A DNA stretch of 64,000 nucleotides from JANNPJ01 sp035474375 (GCA_035474375.1 DATINJ010000333.1:12728-76727); one strand, 5' to 3'; shown: positions 17,140 to 25,756, counted from the stretch's first letter. A program made the numbers and translations. Notes: generated by a model from the letters alone, not told the origin.

Positions 17140-18087
17140 ATGGATGGGACGTCGATGCCCGCGGAACCCGCGTACCTTCTTTTTCAGGTCCAGGTCCGGG
17201 CCGTGACCCGGCTGACGCCGACCTTCGTGCGAGTCACCTTTACCGGTGCGCAGCTCGATCAATTCGCGGACCACGGCGACGACCAGCGGATCAACCTGGT
17301 GCTGCCGGGACCGGACGGCGAACCGCTGCGGCCTGCTGACGTCGACGACTGGTACTCGCACTGGCTGAAGTTGCCGGAAGAGCGACGCAACCCGCTACGG
17401 ACCTACACCGTGCGCCGGGTCCGGGCGGAGCAGCGGGAGGTGGACGTGGACTTCGCACTCCACGGTGACGGCGGGCCCGCCTCCCGCTGGGCTGGTTCGG
17501 TCGCGGTCGGCGACGCCGCGCAGCTAGCCGGACCCAATCTCCGACATGCCGGCCCGACCCGAGCGACCGGCTGGAATCCGCCACTCGGCGATCCCACCTT
17601 GCTCATCGTTGGGGACGAAACCGCCCTACCTGCGGTCGCCTCGATTCTCGAGGGCTTGCCGGCCAGTGCTCGCGGAACGGTCTTGCTCGAGGTACCCGAA
17701 CCCGGCGACGTGCTACCGCTGACCGCACCGGCCGGCGTCCCGGTGGAATGGCTGCCCCGAAGCGGTGCCGAGCATGGCGTCCTGCTGGCGGCGGCCGTGC
17801 GCCAGGCGGCTGCTGAGATGCTCGGCGGCGCCTCCCAGCCCGTCGAGCCCGTCGAGCCCGGTGAGCCCGGTGAGGCGGAGTCCTTCGACGAAGTCCCGGA
17901 TGAGCTCTGGGACGTGCCCGAGCCAGACGATCAGCCGAGTTCTACCGCCGTCTATGCCTGGTTAGCAGGCGAAGCCGGGTGTATCACCGGGCTCCGCCGT
18001 CACCTGGTCAAGGAACTCGGAATGGATCGCCGATCGGTGGCTTTCATGGGTTACTGGCGCGAGGGTGTGGCCCGAAACAACTCGTGA
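17140..18087 (+). CDS. Siderophore-interacting protein (FAD-dependent ferric reductase)
   Basis: A 315-residue SIP family flavoprotein related to ViuB. The flavin motif RTYTVRR is at 87-93, followed by VDVDFALHGDGGPASRWAG; the C-terminal NAD(P)H half has LLIVGDETALPAVASIL and ends GCITGLRRHLVKELG...FMGYWREG. It releases iron from imported siderophores by reduction. Residues 234-246 contain a short Pro-Glu/Gly-Glu repeat (VEPVEPGEPGE) from a local nine-base duplication in a surface linker. The start at 17140 sits directly behind an IdeR box and would be leaderless; ATG 17155 is an alternative. The stop abuts the stop of the convergent PemK-like gene. Confidence 0.92.
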   Translation: MDGTSMPAEPAYLLFQVQVRAVTRLTPTFVRVTFTGAQLDQFADHGDDQRINLVLPGPDGEPLRPADVDDWYSHWLKLPEERRNPLRTYTVRRVRAEQREVDVDFALHGDGGPASRWAGSVAVGDAAQLAGPNLRHAGPTRATGWNPPLGDPTLLIVGDETALPAVASILEGLPASARGTVLLEVPEPGDVLPLTAPAGVPVEWLPRSGAEHGVLLAAAVRQAAAEMLGGASQPVEPVEPGEPGEAESFDEVPDELWDVPEPDDQPSSTAVYAWLAGEAGCITGLRRHLVKELGMDRRSVAFMGYWREGVARNNS

Positions 18088-18651
18088 CTACCAACGGTTG
18101 GCGCGGCGGACGGCAACGGCGACTCGGTCGAAGGTGGCCCGATCGAGGGCGCCGCCCTCGCGCCGGACATCCTGCGGGTTGAGCTGCAGGATCCGATCCA
18201 GCCGCACCTCGCTCGGCCGGTTCTGCCGGTCCCAGCTACCGGTGCCGACGTCCAACCAGGATCGCCCCTGCCTGGTCTCCCGATCGTGATCACGGTCGTG
18301 GTCCTTACTGGTCAACATCAGTCCTAGCAGCTTGTCCCGATGCTGGGCGATCACCAGCACCGGGCGGTCCTTACCCTGGCTGTGGTCCTCCTCGAACGGC
18401 ACCCAGGCCCACACCACCTCGCCAGGGTCCGGGCGGCCGTCGTTCGAGGGAGCGTACCGAAGCTTCGCTTTGCCGGTGAAGTCACCGACGTAGGCGCCGT
18501 TCTCCCCCGCTGAGACGCTCCGTGGCACCGACGCGCTCCGTGGAACTGAGGCACCCCGTCGAACGCGCGTCGGGACACCGCTTGGACCGCCTGCTGAGGA
18601 ACCCCGGCCGAATATCCGCGAGAGCGCTGCCCAGAATCTGTTGCTGATCAC
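18088..18651 (-). CDS. PemK/MazF-like toxin family protein, no antitoxin gene beside it
   Basis: A 187-residue protein whose C-terminal 120 residues match the actinobacterial PemK-like group (YAPSNDGRPDPGEVVWAWVP, EEDHSQGKDRPVLVIAQ, LGLMLTSKDHDRD). Classical members are mRNA endonucleases of type II toxin-antitoxin pairs. The N-terminal 60 residues are basic and low complexity, with a repeated SVPRS unit. No small antitoxin gene is adjacent; upstream on the same strand are a YidC-like insertase and DUF6412. This long variant is common as an orphan, so active toxin function is doubtful. Confidence 0.75.
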   Translation of the reverse strand: MISNRFWAALSRIFGRGSSAGGPSGVPTRVRRGASVPRSASVPRSVSAGENGAYVGDFTGKAKLRYAPSNDGRPDPGEVVWAWVPFEEDHSQGKDRPVLVIAQHRDKLLGLMLTSKDHDRDHDRETRQGRSWLDVGTGSWDRQNRPSEVRLDRILQLNPQDVRREGGALDRATFDRVAVAVRRANRW

Positions 18652-18693
18652 CCGTGGACCCTACGGCCATCACGACCACCCCTTGGCCGCCGG

Positions 18694-19431
18694 TCAGAAC
18701 ATCCGTGGCAACAAGGCCCGTTCGGCCAGCATCCAGGTGGCAGAGGTGAGCAGGTAGAGCGACACCGCGAACGGCACCACCGCGACCGCGGCGACGGTCC
18801 CGAACGGCAACACCCGGGCGAGCAGCAGTTGCACCGGGGCGATCTCGCCGATCGCGGCCGACCGCAGCCGCCGCACCTGCTGACGTGCCGAGGCATACGC
18901 CACCAGCAGCATTGCCGAGACCAGCAGACCAGCGAGCAGCGTCGGCGTGCCGAGCAGGCCGGTGGTCAACACCAGGCCGGGCAGATGCGCGGCCAGCGGG
19001 GCACCCAGCAGATTGGCGGTCAGCACCGCATTCGGTCCTCCACCGATCAGCGGAAGTTTGCAGAGCCGGTAGATGACGAACAGCGCCGGCCCTTGCGCCA
19101 GAGCCGGCAGTATCCCGGCGAACGGGCTGATCCCGGCCGCGCGATGAGCCGCCTGCAGCTCACGAACCAGCCGGGCCGGGTCCGCGGAATGCCTGGACCG
19201 CAGCCGCGCAAGCTCCGGCGCGAGCGCCTGGCGGGCGCGCTCGGCTCGCAGCACCGCGACCGCCAGCGGCAGCAGGCAGGCTCGGACGATGACCGTGACC
19301 AGTACCAAGGCGACCGCGACATCGGCGCTGCCGAGCACCGGGTGCAGGTCGGCGGCGAGCGCGGTCAGGCCGGTGTGGACCAGAACCACGGCCGGGTCGA
19401 ACAACGAGAACACCAACGAGAACAGGGACAT
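18694..19431 (-). CDS. YidC/Oxa1 family membrane insertase-like protein
   Basis: A 245-residue polytopic protein with the Oxa1 topology: an N-terminal region, a segment (AVALVLVTVIVRACLLPLAVA) followed by a charged cytoplasmic hairpin rich in Arg and Leu (ERARQALAPELARLRSRH, ELQAAHRAAGISPFAG), then PALAQGPALFVIYRL and three further segments. The conserved Arg (VIVRACLLPL) that serves as the insertase groove residue is present. It is shorter than the main YidC and is not beside rnpA/rpmH, so it is probably a paralogue. GGAGG lies five bases before the ATG. It follows a DUF6412 gene on the same strand. Confidence 0.8.
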   Translation of the reverse strand: MSLFSLVFSLFDPAVVLVHTGLTALAADLHPVLGSADVAVALVLVTVIVRACLLPLAVAVLRAERARQALAPELARLRSRHSADPARLVRELQAAHRAAGISPFAGILPALAQGPALFVIYRLCKLPLIGGGPNAVLTANLLGAPLAAHLPGLVLTTGLLGTPTLLAGLLVSAMLLVAYASARQQVRRLRSAAIGEIAPVQLLLARVLPFGTVAAVAVVPFAVSLYLLTSATWMLAERALLPRMF

Positions 19432-19498
19432 CTGAGCCTCCGGGTACGCGACAGCAGGACGACGATCCGTCTGCGCGCACCCGCCCCTGTTCAGCCGT

Positions 19499-19810
19499 TC
19501 AGGCGAGGTACGCGCGGCAGGCGCGTCCGGGGGCTCGGGGCATCGGCCGACCGGGGGCGTCGGGGGCCAGTCGGGAGAGGACGGGCGGGCCCGACGTGGC
19601 AGGCCCGATCACCGAACCTGCCGCTGTGGACAGCCTGAGGACGACGATCCTCGCCCGCTGAGCGCAGAGCGACAGCAAGATCGCCGTCGCGATCAGAGTC
19701 GCAGCTTCCCAGCCGTTGGGTAGGCGGCTCAGCGCCAGCATCGAGGTCGGCAGCGCGAGCGTCAGCAGAAACAGAGTGATCCCTGCCCATACCTGTCGAC
19801 GCCCGGCCAT
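19499..19810 (-). CDS. DUF6412-type small membrane protein
   Basis: A 103-residue protein with two predicted membrane segments (GITLFLLTLALPTSMLALS and ATLIATAILLSLCAQRARI) and a Pro/Arg-rich tail. Genes of this type often sit directly upstream of a YidC-like gene in actinobacteria, as here (67 bases apart, same strand), which suggests a shared membrane role. ATG 19810 is chosen because the family sequence begins there; the in-frame sequence further upstream is antisense to the SDR gene. Confidence 0.6.
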   Translation of the reverse strand: MAGRRQVWAGITLFLLTLALPTSMLALSRLPNGWEAATLIATAILLSLCAQRARIVVLRLSTAAGSVIGPATSGPPVLSRLAPDAPGRPMPRAPGRACRAYLA

Positions 19811-19856
19811 GGCAGTAATACTGGCACGACCACCCGGCGGTGTGAGGAGTACGAAC

Positions 19857-20624
19857 ATGGCAGTACTGGACGCCTTTGACCTGACCGGTCGGGTCTGCGT
19901 CGTCACTGGCGCGAACCGGGGTATCGGCCGGGCGCTTTCCGTTGCCCTGGCGGAGGCCGGTGGTGACCTCGCGCTGCTGGTCCGGCGGCCGGAGTCGGCC
20001 GAGTCATTGCTCAAGGAACTGCGAGCGCTCAACGTCCGAGCCGAGGTGTTCGCTGCCGATGTCGTTGACGGCGCAGCCGTGCGGCAGGCCGCAGACCAGA
20101 TCGTCGAGGTGTTCGGTGGCGTCGACGTCCTGGTAAACAACGCGGGAACGTGCATCCATCGACCCGCTCTGGAAGTCACCGAGGAAGAGTTCCGGACGGT
20201 GATGGAGGTCAACGTCACCGGTGTCTGGAACTGCTGCCAGGCATTCGGCCGGCTCATGGTGGCCGCCGGGCGGGGCTCCATCATCAACATCGGCTCGATC
20301 TCGGCGCTGATCGTGAACCGACCGCAGTGGCAGCCCGCGTACAACGCCTCCAAGGCCGCCGTCCATCAGCTGACCAAATCGTTGGCGGCCGAATGGGGAG
20401 CAACCGGAGTGCGGGTGAACGCCCTGGCCCCGGGCTACGTGAAGACCGAAATGGCGCCGGTGGACGAGCCGCAGTTCAGGCAGCACTGGATCGACGACGT
20501 ACCGATGCAGCGGTACGCCACCCCCGAAGAGCTCGGGCCTAGCCTGATCTACCTGGCCAGCGCCGCATCGTCGTTCGTGACCGGCTCGGTGCTGGTGACC
20601 GACGGCGGGTACACGGCGTTCTGA
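19857..20624 (+). CDS. Short-chain dehydrogenase/reductase
   Basis: A 255-residue classical SDR. TGANRGIG cofactor motif at about 18-25, NNAG, then Ser (NIGSISALI), Tyr-x-x-x-Lys (YNASKAAVH) and the C-terminal SSFVTGSVLVTDGGYTAF that ends most sugar or polyol SDRs. The substrate is unknown; the best family resemblance is to gluconate-5-dehydrogenase or fucose/mannonate-type enzymes. GAGGAG seven bases before ATG 19857 fixes the start. It is divergent from DUF6412; CAGTAATACTG between them is a small palindrome that might be a regulator site. Confidence 0.9.
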   Translation: MAVLDAFDLTGRVCVVTGANRGIGRALSVALAEAGGDLALLVRRPESAESLLKELRALNVRAEVFAADVVDGAAVRQAADQIVEVFGGVDVLVNNAGTCIHRPALEVTEEEFRTVMEVNVTGVWNCCQAFGRLMVAAGRGSIINIGSISALIVNRPQWQPAYNASKAAVHQLTKSLAAEWGATGVRVNALAPGYVKTEMAPVDEPQFRQHWIDDVPMQRYATPEELGPSLIYLASAASSFVTGSVLVTDGGYTAF

Positions 20625-20642
20625 TTCGGATGATCCCCGACG

Positions 20643-21407
20643 TCAGCTGTCCTGCTCGGTGGGGCGGATCAGAATTTCGTTGATCGCCACGTGCCGGGGC
20701 CGGGTGACGATGTAGCTCACGGCATCGGAGATGTCCTCGGCCTGCAGTCGGTCCATGTTCCCGAACCGCTGGCTCATGCTCTCCTGGATCTCCGGCCGAT
20801 TGTGGGTTCGCAGTTCAGTGTCGGTTGCGCCGGGCTCGATCAGGGAAACCCGAAGGTGCTTTGCCGTCACCTCAAGCCGGAGCGCTTCGCTGAAAGCTCC
20901 CACGGCATGCTTCGTCGCGTTGTAGACACCGCTGCCCTTGCGGACCACACGGCCCGCCACCGAACTGATGTTCACCAGGTCAGCGACCCGCCGAGGGCTG
21001 TCATCCGCAGCTTTGAGCAAATGCGGAACGGAAGCATGGGCGACATACATCAGCCCGAGCAGGTTGAGGTTGACCATCCGCTGCCACTCGGCGATATCGG
21101 CGTCCACGATCGGGCCGAGGAGCATCAGCCCGGCGTTGTTCACCACCGTGTCCAGCCGGCCGAATTCGGCGGCGGCAGCTGCCACGGCGTCCCGGGCCTG
21201 CACCTCGTCAGTGACATCGGCCGTGATGGCGTGGGCTCGACCACCGGAATCCGTAATTGTCTGCTGGAGTGCCGTCAGACGCTCGGTTCGGCGAGCCACA
21301 AGCACCACCGCAGCGCCCTCGGCGGCCAGGGCGAGCGCTGACGCCTCACCGATTCCGCTGGAGGCGCCCGTCACCAAGGCCACCGTGCCGTCGAGCCGTG
21401 TCGTCAT
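20643..21407 (-). CDS. Short-chain dehydrogenase/reductase
   Basis: A 254-residue classical SDR with TGASSGIGEAS, NNAGLMLLGPI, NISSVAGRV and YNATKHAVGAFSEAL (catalytic Tyr-x-x-x-Lys). It resembles the clavaldehyde dehydrogenase-like/YdfG group acting on small hydroxy compounds. The gene overlaps the upstream SnoaL-fold gene by four bases (ATGA), so the two proteins are made together. Its 3' end converges on the preceding SDR with an 18-base gap. Confidence 0.9.
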   Translation of the reverse strand: MTTRLDGTVALVTGASSGIGEASALALAAEGAAVVLVARRTERLTALQQTITDSGGRAHAITADVTDEVQARDAVAAAAAEFGRLDTVVNNAGLMLLGPIVDADIAEWQRMVNLNLLGLMYVAHASVPHLLKAADDSPRRVADLVNISSVAGRVVRKGSGVYNATKHAVGAFSEALRLEVTAKHLRVSLIEPGATDTELRTHNRPEIQESMSQRFGNMDRLQAEDISDAVSYIVTRPRHVAINEILIRPTEQDS

Positions 21408-21841
21408 GATGCTCCCACCGTCGGTTTTAGCGCGACCTTATCCAGACCGGCGAGCAGGCCCAATTCGTCCGACACCACGACGACGTTGCTGATCCGCCCA
21501 GCCGAAAAGGTGAGGACGTCGATCGTCCGGATCTTTACCTCTTTGCCGGTGGGTGCGACCTCGCCAAGGGCGGTCGGCAGCGGCCCGACGTGTCTGCCCG
21601 TCATGAGGAAAGCGATCACCAGCCGGTTCGGTGTTTCTATCCGTTCCAGCAACTGATGGCCGAGCCCTTCGAAGGCCCGATTCAGTGAGCGGGCGCGGGC
21701 CGCCAGATCGGCACAAGTGAAAGGCGTTCCATTGACCACAACCGGGTCGGTGTAGAACTCCGCGAACGCGCGCTCCGCATCTTCGTCGGCGGCCGGAGGG
21801 CCTTGCCAGAGCGCCATCAGCGCTTGCACCACGTCTGCCAT
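21404..21841 (-). CDS. SnoaL-like / limonene-epoxide hydrolase-fold protein
   Basis: A 145-residue single-domain protein with the cone-shaped NTF2-like pattern: an N-terminal helix (ALMALWQG), FAEFYTDPVVVNGTP, and C-terminal strands (GKEVKIRTIDVLTFSAGRISNVVVVSDELGLL). SnoaL-type proteins bind or isomerise small polyketide, steroid or epoxide substrates. It is translationally coupled to the downstream SDR, so the two may act on one substrate. The ATG at 21841 lacks a clear ribosome binding site. The specific reaction cannot be assigned. Confidence 0.75.
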   Translation of the reverse strand: MADVVQALMALWQGPPAADEDAERAFAEFYTDPVVVNGTPFTCADLAARARSLNRAFEGLGHQLLERIETPNRLVIAFLMTGRHVGPLPTALGEVAPTGKEVKIRTIDVLTFSAGRISNVVVVSDELGLLAGLDKVALKPTVGAS

Positions 21842-21875
21842 GCCCGGATTATCAATCCGGCGGCGATCAAGCGCA

Positions 21876-22289
21876 TTATGACCCGGCGACGAGCTCCACC
21901 TCATAGCCGTCGGTGTTCGCCAGGAACGCGGCATAGTGCTGGGGGCCGCCGGCATGCGGGTGCCGATCGGCGAACATCAGCTCCCAGCCATGCGAGGGCG
22001 CCGCTTTGGTGAGGACGTCGACCCGCTCGGTGCTGCCGGCATGGAACGCGAGATGGTTCAGACCGGGGCGGCAGCGCTCGTGCCGGTCCGCCGCCAGATC
22101 GGGTGACTGCTCGAGGACGATGTAGTTGGTGCCCAAGTGCCAGCTACGCCCGGCCGGCCAGTCCTGACCTTCCATCCGATAGCCGAGTTCGCTTAGCAGC
22201 CAGCCCCATTCGACTTCGGCACGGGCCAGGTCCGGCACCCATAACTCAACATGATGCAACGATCCGATAGAGCTCTCGATCTCCGTCAC
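21876..22289 (-). CDS. VOC family (glyoxalase/dioxygenase fold) protein
   Basis: A 137-residue protein with the paired beta-alpha-beta-beta-beta units of the vicinal oxygen chelate fold: SLHHVELWVPDLARAEVEWGWLL at the start, then GLNHLAFHAGS and AAFLANTDGYEVELVA. His12 or His13 plus the late Glu (YEVELV) are the usual metal ligands. The GTG at 22289 is upstream of the DUF4153 stop, so the genes overlap by 44 bases on the same strand and are probably coupled. The substrate is unknown. Confidence 0.8.
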   Translation of the reverse strand: MTEIESSIGSLHHVELWVPDLARAEVEWGWLLSELGYRMEGQDWPAGRSWHLGTNYIVLEQSPDLAADRHERCRPGLNHLAFHAGSTERVDVLTKAAPSHGWELMFADRHPHAGGPQHYAAFLANTDGYEVELVAGS

Positions 22290-23841
22290 GCACCGATTCT
22301 GCCGTAGGCTGGGAGCGCAGCAGCCGATCGGCCCGGGACCGGGCGAAGTTCCAGCCGAACCACGGGTCGTTCGCGATCGACTGCCCGGCCAACGCGCAGG
22401 AGCGGAGCGGCTCGGGCAGCCGGTTAAGGGCTGGCACCGCGTCTGCGGACAACCGTGACAGGTAGTCGGTATCGATCGACTTGGTATGTTCAAATCGCTC
22501 GACGTTGGCCGCGGCGACCAGCGCGTCCGGGCCAGCCAATCCCATGGCGAGCAGCCCGAGAGCAGCGGAACCGATCAGGAACCGGGGTAGCAGATCGGGG
22601 CGCCGCAGCACCCAACCGACTGCGACTCCGACCAGCACAGTAGCTATCCAGATCTCGAAAGCACCAGCGTTCAGCCGAGTTACGGTCCAACCGTAGACAT
22701 CCTGGTAGAGCCAGAGCCGACGGAGCGCGGAGGTACCGAGCAGCAGGGCCAGCACCAGCACAGTTCCGCCGCCGAAGCCCATCAACCAGCGGTGCGCCGG
22801 CGGGCCGGCCGCTGCCGCGCGTCCGGACCAGGCCAGCAGCACCAGAACGATCAGGGTGACGACGGTGAGCTGGCCGAACCCTTGATGTGCCCGTTCGGCG
22901 TGACTCACCGTTTCCGACTCCACGACGACCTCCGCTCCGCCGAACAGCATCGTCGCCTCGACTGCCAGGAACGCCGCGATCGTGACGGCGACGAGCACCA
23001 GCGGGGTCAACCATTCCGCCGGATGCCGAGCGACCGGCTTCGCTGCGGTGCTCTTGGTGAGCGCGGTCCCCGGGGCGAACTGGGTGGAGACGGCGAACAG
23101 GCCGCCGAGCACGATCCCGGCGACGGCCAGGAAGGTGAGCGCTCGCGCCGGCAACATATCCAGTTCGACGACCGGCTGGAAGACGCTCAACAAATCGCTG
23201 ACCAGATCGCCGAACGCGGCATCCGCGCTGGCCAGCAGCGCGGCCACAACGATCGTGCAGGTGACGCCGATCCCGATCCCCCGCAACCAGGGCCGGGACA
23301 CGCCGCGATAGCCGACGAACCGGACGGCGCGGCCGGCCCAGGGCAAGGCCCGCAGAACAGCGATCCCGAACAGCGGGACAGTGATCAGCACGCCCACCCA
23401 GCGCCGGACGTCAAGCGCGGCGGCGGCACCCAGACAGAGGGCAGCGCCCACGCAACTCCAGGCCAACCACTCGCTGGCCCGGACGGCGGCGACGGTCGTC
23501 AAGCCGAGCGCGACCGTGGCAAGGGCAACCTGAACTCGACCAACCGGCCAGCGCCGGCTCTTTGCGCGGCCGCGTGCGTAGGCCAGCATCCAAACCGGCA
23601 GCGCCACCGCCAGCCCACAGATCACCAGGTTGATCCCCGGCCGCGGCGCCCCGGGGATCAACAGTGCGGCCAGCAGTCCGACTCCGCCGGCGGCGACCGC
23701 CACCCATCGCCGGGCCGCGTCAGGTTCTGGCCACCAGGTGACGAACAGCGGGCCGAGCTCCGGCAACGAACGATAGATCTCGGCAGGCGAGGCCTTCTCC
23801 GGCCATGAATTCGCGGCCGGAGAACCTGGGGTTGTACTCAT
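22246..23841 (-). CDS. DUF4153/DUF4173-type polytopic membrane protein
   Basis: A 531-residue protein with about 12 hydrophobic segments and a short soluble C-terminal tail (VPALNRLPEPLRSCALAG, WFGWNFARSRADRLL) typical of DUF4153/DUF4173 proteins. The central segment MLFGGAEVVVESETVSHAERAHQGF is the conserved family region before the second half. The function of the family is unknown. It is 38 bases downstream of a histidine kinase gene on the same strand, which suggests a membrane effector or target of that two-component system. ATG 23841 was preferred over an upstream in-frame extension that lacks similarity. Confidence 0.8.
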   Translation of the reverse strand: MSTTPGSPAANSWPEKASPAEIYRSLPELGPLFVTWWPEPDAARRWVAVAAGGVGLLAALLIPGAPRPGINLVICGLAVALPVWMLAYARGRAKSRRWPVGRVQVALATVALGLTTVAAVRASEWLAWSCVGAALCLGAAAALDVRRWVGVLITVPLFGIAVLRALPWAGRAVRFVGYRGVSRPWLRGIGIGVTCTIVVAALLASADAAFGDLVSDLLSVFQPVVELDMLPARALTFLAVAGIVLGGLFAVSTQFAPGTALTKSTAAKPVARHPAEWLTPLVLVAVTIAAFLAVEATMLFGGAEVVVESETVSHAERAHQGFGQLTVVTLIVLVLLAWSGRAAAAGPPAHRWLMGFGGGTVLVLALLLGTSALRRLWLYQDVYGWTVTRLNAGAFEIWIATVLVGVAVGWVLRRPDLLPRFLIGSAALGLLAMGLAGPDALVAAANVERFEHTKSIDTDYLSRLSADAVPALNRLPEPLRSCALAGQSIANDPWFGWNFARSRADRLLRSQPTAESVRDGDRELYRIVASC

Positions 23842-23879
23842 GGGTGGGACCGTAAGACTGGGCCGCCGGGGATTCGGTG

Positions 23880-25010
23880 TCAGAGTTGTGGAGATCCGGT
23901 GATGATTGGGGACGCCGGGGGGATCTCCACTCGAATCCGGCAACCTCCGGACTCGGCCGGCACCACCGCGATCGTGCCTCCGTGAAGTACCACCGCCCAG
24001 CGCGCGATCGCCAAGCCAAGTCCGGTACCGCCGTCCCGACTGATGCCCCGCTCGCCCCGACCACCCCGCGCGACGCCGTCCGGTTGGATCACCGCGATCT
24101 CCCCGGTGCCGCCCCGGAACCGCTCGAACACGGTCTCCCAGCGCTCCCGAGGAATCCCCGGTCCGTCGTCCGTGACCTGCAGCACGAGCCCACCGTCAGG
24201 GCTGGAACGAGCCAGGATCTGCACTCGACCGCCGTCGCTGAGATGCCGGGTGGCGTTGTCCACCAGGTTCGTCAGGACCTGTGCGAGTCGCTGCGGATCG
24301 GCATCAGCGATCAAGTCCGGCGGCTCCACCAGGACCTCGATCAAGCGCCCCGGACGAACCGCTCGCACCTGCTGGACGACGCCGTCCACCAGCGGGCGGA
24401 CCGATATCGGACGACGGTCCAGCGGCACTGCCCCGCCCTCGGCCCGGGCCAGATCCAACAGATTCGTGAGCAGCTCTCCCAGCCGCTCGACCTGCCCGAG
24501 CACCTCGGCCAACGCCGTCGGATCGGCCGGCCGGACGCCATCCACCAGGTTCTCCAGCTGGGCTCGCAGTGCCGCCACCGGAGTCTTCAGTTCATGCCCG
24601 ACATTCGCCAACAGCTCTCGGCGCTGGGCGTCAACCGACGCCAGCTCGCGGGACATCGTGGTGAAGGCCCTGGCCAGATCGCCAACCTCGTCACGACTGG
24701 TGGTCCGCACCGGTGAGGCCGGCCGACCTCGAGCCAGGAGCCGGGCGGCGGCGGTCATCTGCCGCAGCGGAGCGGTCATGCCGTGGGCGAGTACTTGGCT
24801 GACCGCCAGCGAGATCAGCACGGCGACGGCCAGGCTGTACCGCTGCCGCCAGCCCAGAACCGTGACGCCGTACAGTTCGAGAAGGCCGGTCAGGGCCCCG
24901 GACGCAGCCAGCAGCACCGCGAACTTCATCTTGATCGAGCGGATCGGGTCGAGCGGCCGGAGCTCTTCCCAGAGTCGGTTCAGCCGCCCCCGCCGTGGCC
25001 CAGAGCTCAC
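23880..25010 (-). CDS. Sensor histidine kinase
   Basis: A 376-residue kinase with two membrane segments in 28-76 separated by only about ten residues, so the outside sensor loop is nearly absent. A HAMP-like linker (about 77-130) leads to the phosphoacceptor VGHELKTP with His139, an N box (LTNLVDNATRH), a G1 box (VTDDGPGIP) and GTGLGLAIARW. The gene overlaps the response regulator gene by four bases. With almost no extracytoplasmic domain it may sense the membrane itself or a partner such as the downstream DUF4153 protein; that is inference. Confidence 0.9.
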   Translation of the reverse strand: MSSGPRRGRLNRLWEELRPLDPIRSIKMKFAVLLAASGALTGLLELYGVTVLGWRQRYSLAVAVLISLAVSQVLAHGMTAPLRQMTAAARLLARGRPASPVRTTSRDEVGDLARAFTTMSRELASVDAQRRELLANVGHELKTPVAALRAQLENLVDGVRPADPTALAEVLGQVERLGELLTNLLDLARAEGGAVPLDRRPISVRPLVDGVVQQVRAVRPGRLIEVLVEPPDLIADADPQRLAQVLTNLVDNATRHLSDGGRVQILARSSPDGGLVLQVTDDGPGIPRERWETVFERFRGGTGEIAVIQPDGVARGGRGERGISRDGGTGLGLAIARWAVVLHGGTIAVVPAESGGCRIRVEIPPASPIITGSPQL

Positions 25011-25756
25011 GAGTCTTGATCCCGAGCCTGTTCCCAGGCGTAGCCAACACCCTGGACGGTACGAATCCGGTGCGTCCCGAGTTTGCGACGCAACGCCTTC
25101 ACGTGGCTGTCGGCGGCGCGGGAGGCTGCGGCTCCGGTGGGCGCATCGGGCCAGGACCAGACCTCGGCGAGCAGCCGCTCGCGGGTCATCGCCTGACCGG
25201 GACGACGGGCGAGCGCATGCAGCAGGTCGAACTCGGTCCGGGTCAGGTGCACCTCCGCACCGGACAGCTGGACGCGGCGGGACCCGGCGTCGAGGACCAG
25301 TCCGGCACCGAGATCGAGCCGGGTGGCGTCGTCCCGGGCGGCCACCCGCTCATCGGCCAGCTGTGCGGCCCGATCAACCCGGCGCAACAGGGCACGGACT
25401 CGGGCGATGAGCTCGCGCGGGCTGAACGGTTTGGTCAGGTAGTCGTCGGCGCCGACGCCAAGCCCGACAATCCGGTCGGCCTCCTCGGAGCGGGCCGACA
25501 GCATCAGTACCGGGATCGGACGGTGGGCCTGAATTCGGCGGCACACCTCGTGGCCGTCCAGACCGGGGAGCATCACGTCGAGGATCGCCGCGTCGTACTC
25601 GACCTGCGCTGCGGCGGCCACGGCCGCCCGACCGTCCTGCACGGTGTCGACCCGGAAGCCCTCGCTGACCAGCCGGCGGGCAATGGCGTCCGCGATCACT
25701 AGATCATCCTCGACGACGAGGATCCGCCGTCCCTCCGTGCCGCTCGGGTCGCCCAT
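25007..25756 (-). CDS. OmpR/PhoB family response regulator
   Basis: A 249-residue two-domain regulator. The receiver has acidic Asp17/Asp18 (VVEDD), phospho-acceptor Asp60 (AILDVMLPGLDG), and YLTKPF with the conserved Lys. The C-terminal winged helix includes LTRTEFDLLHALARRPGQAMTRERLLAEVW and SRAADSHVKALRRKLG. ATG 25756 starts eleven residues before the first receiver strand; an upstream in-frame extension would run to within 40 bases of the stop of the next gene and is less likely. It forms the operon RR-HK-DUF4153-VOC. Confidence 0.92.
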   Translation of the reverse strand: MGDPSGTEGRRILVVEDDLVIADAIARRLVSEGFRVDTVQDGRAAVAAAAQVEYDAAILDVMLPGLDGHEVCRRIQAHRPIPVLMLSARSEEADRIVGLGVGADDYLTKPFSPRELIARVRALLRRVDRAAQLADERVAARDDATRLDLGAGLVLDAGSRRVQLSGAEVHLTRTEFDLLHALARRPGQAMTRERLLAEVWSWPDAPTGAAASRAADSHVKALRRKLGTHRIRTVQGVGYAWEQARDQDS

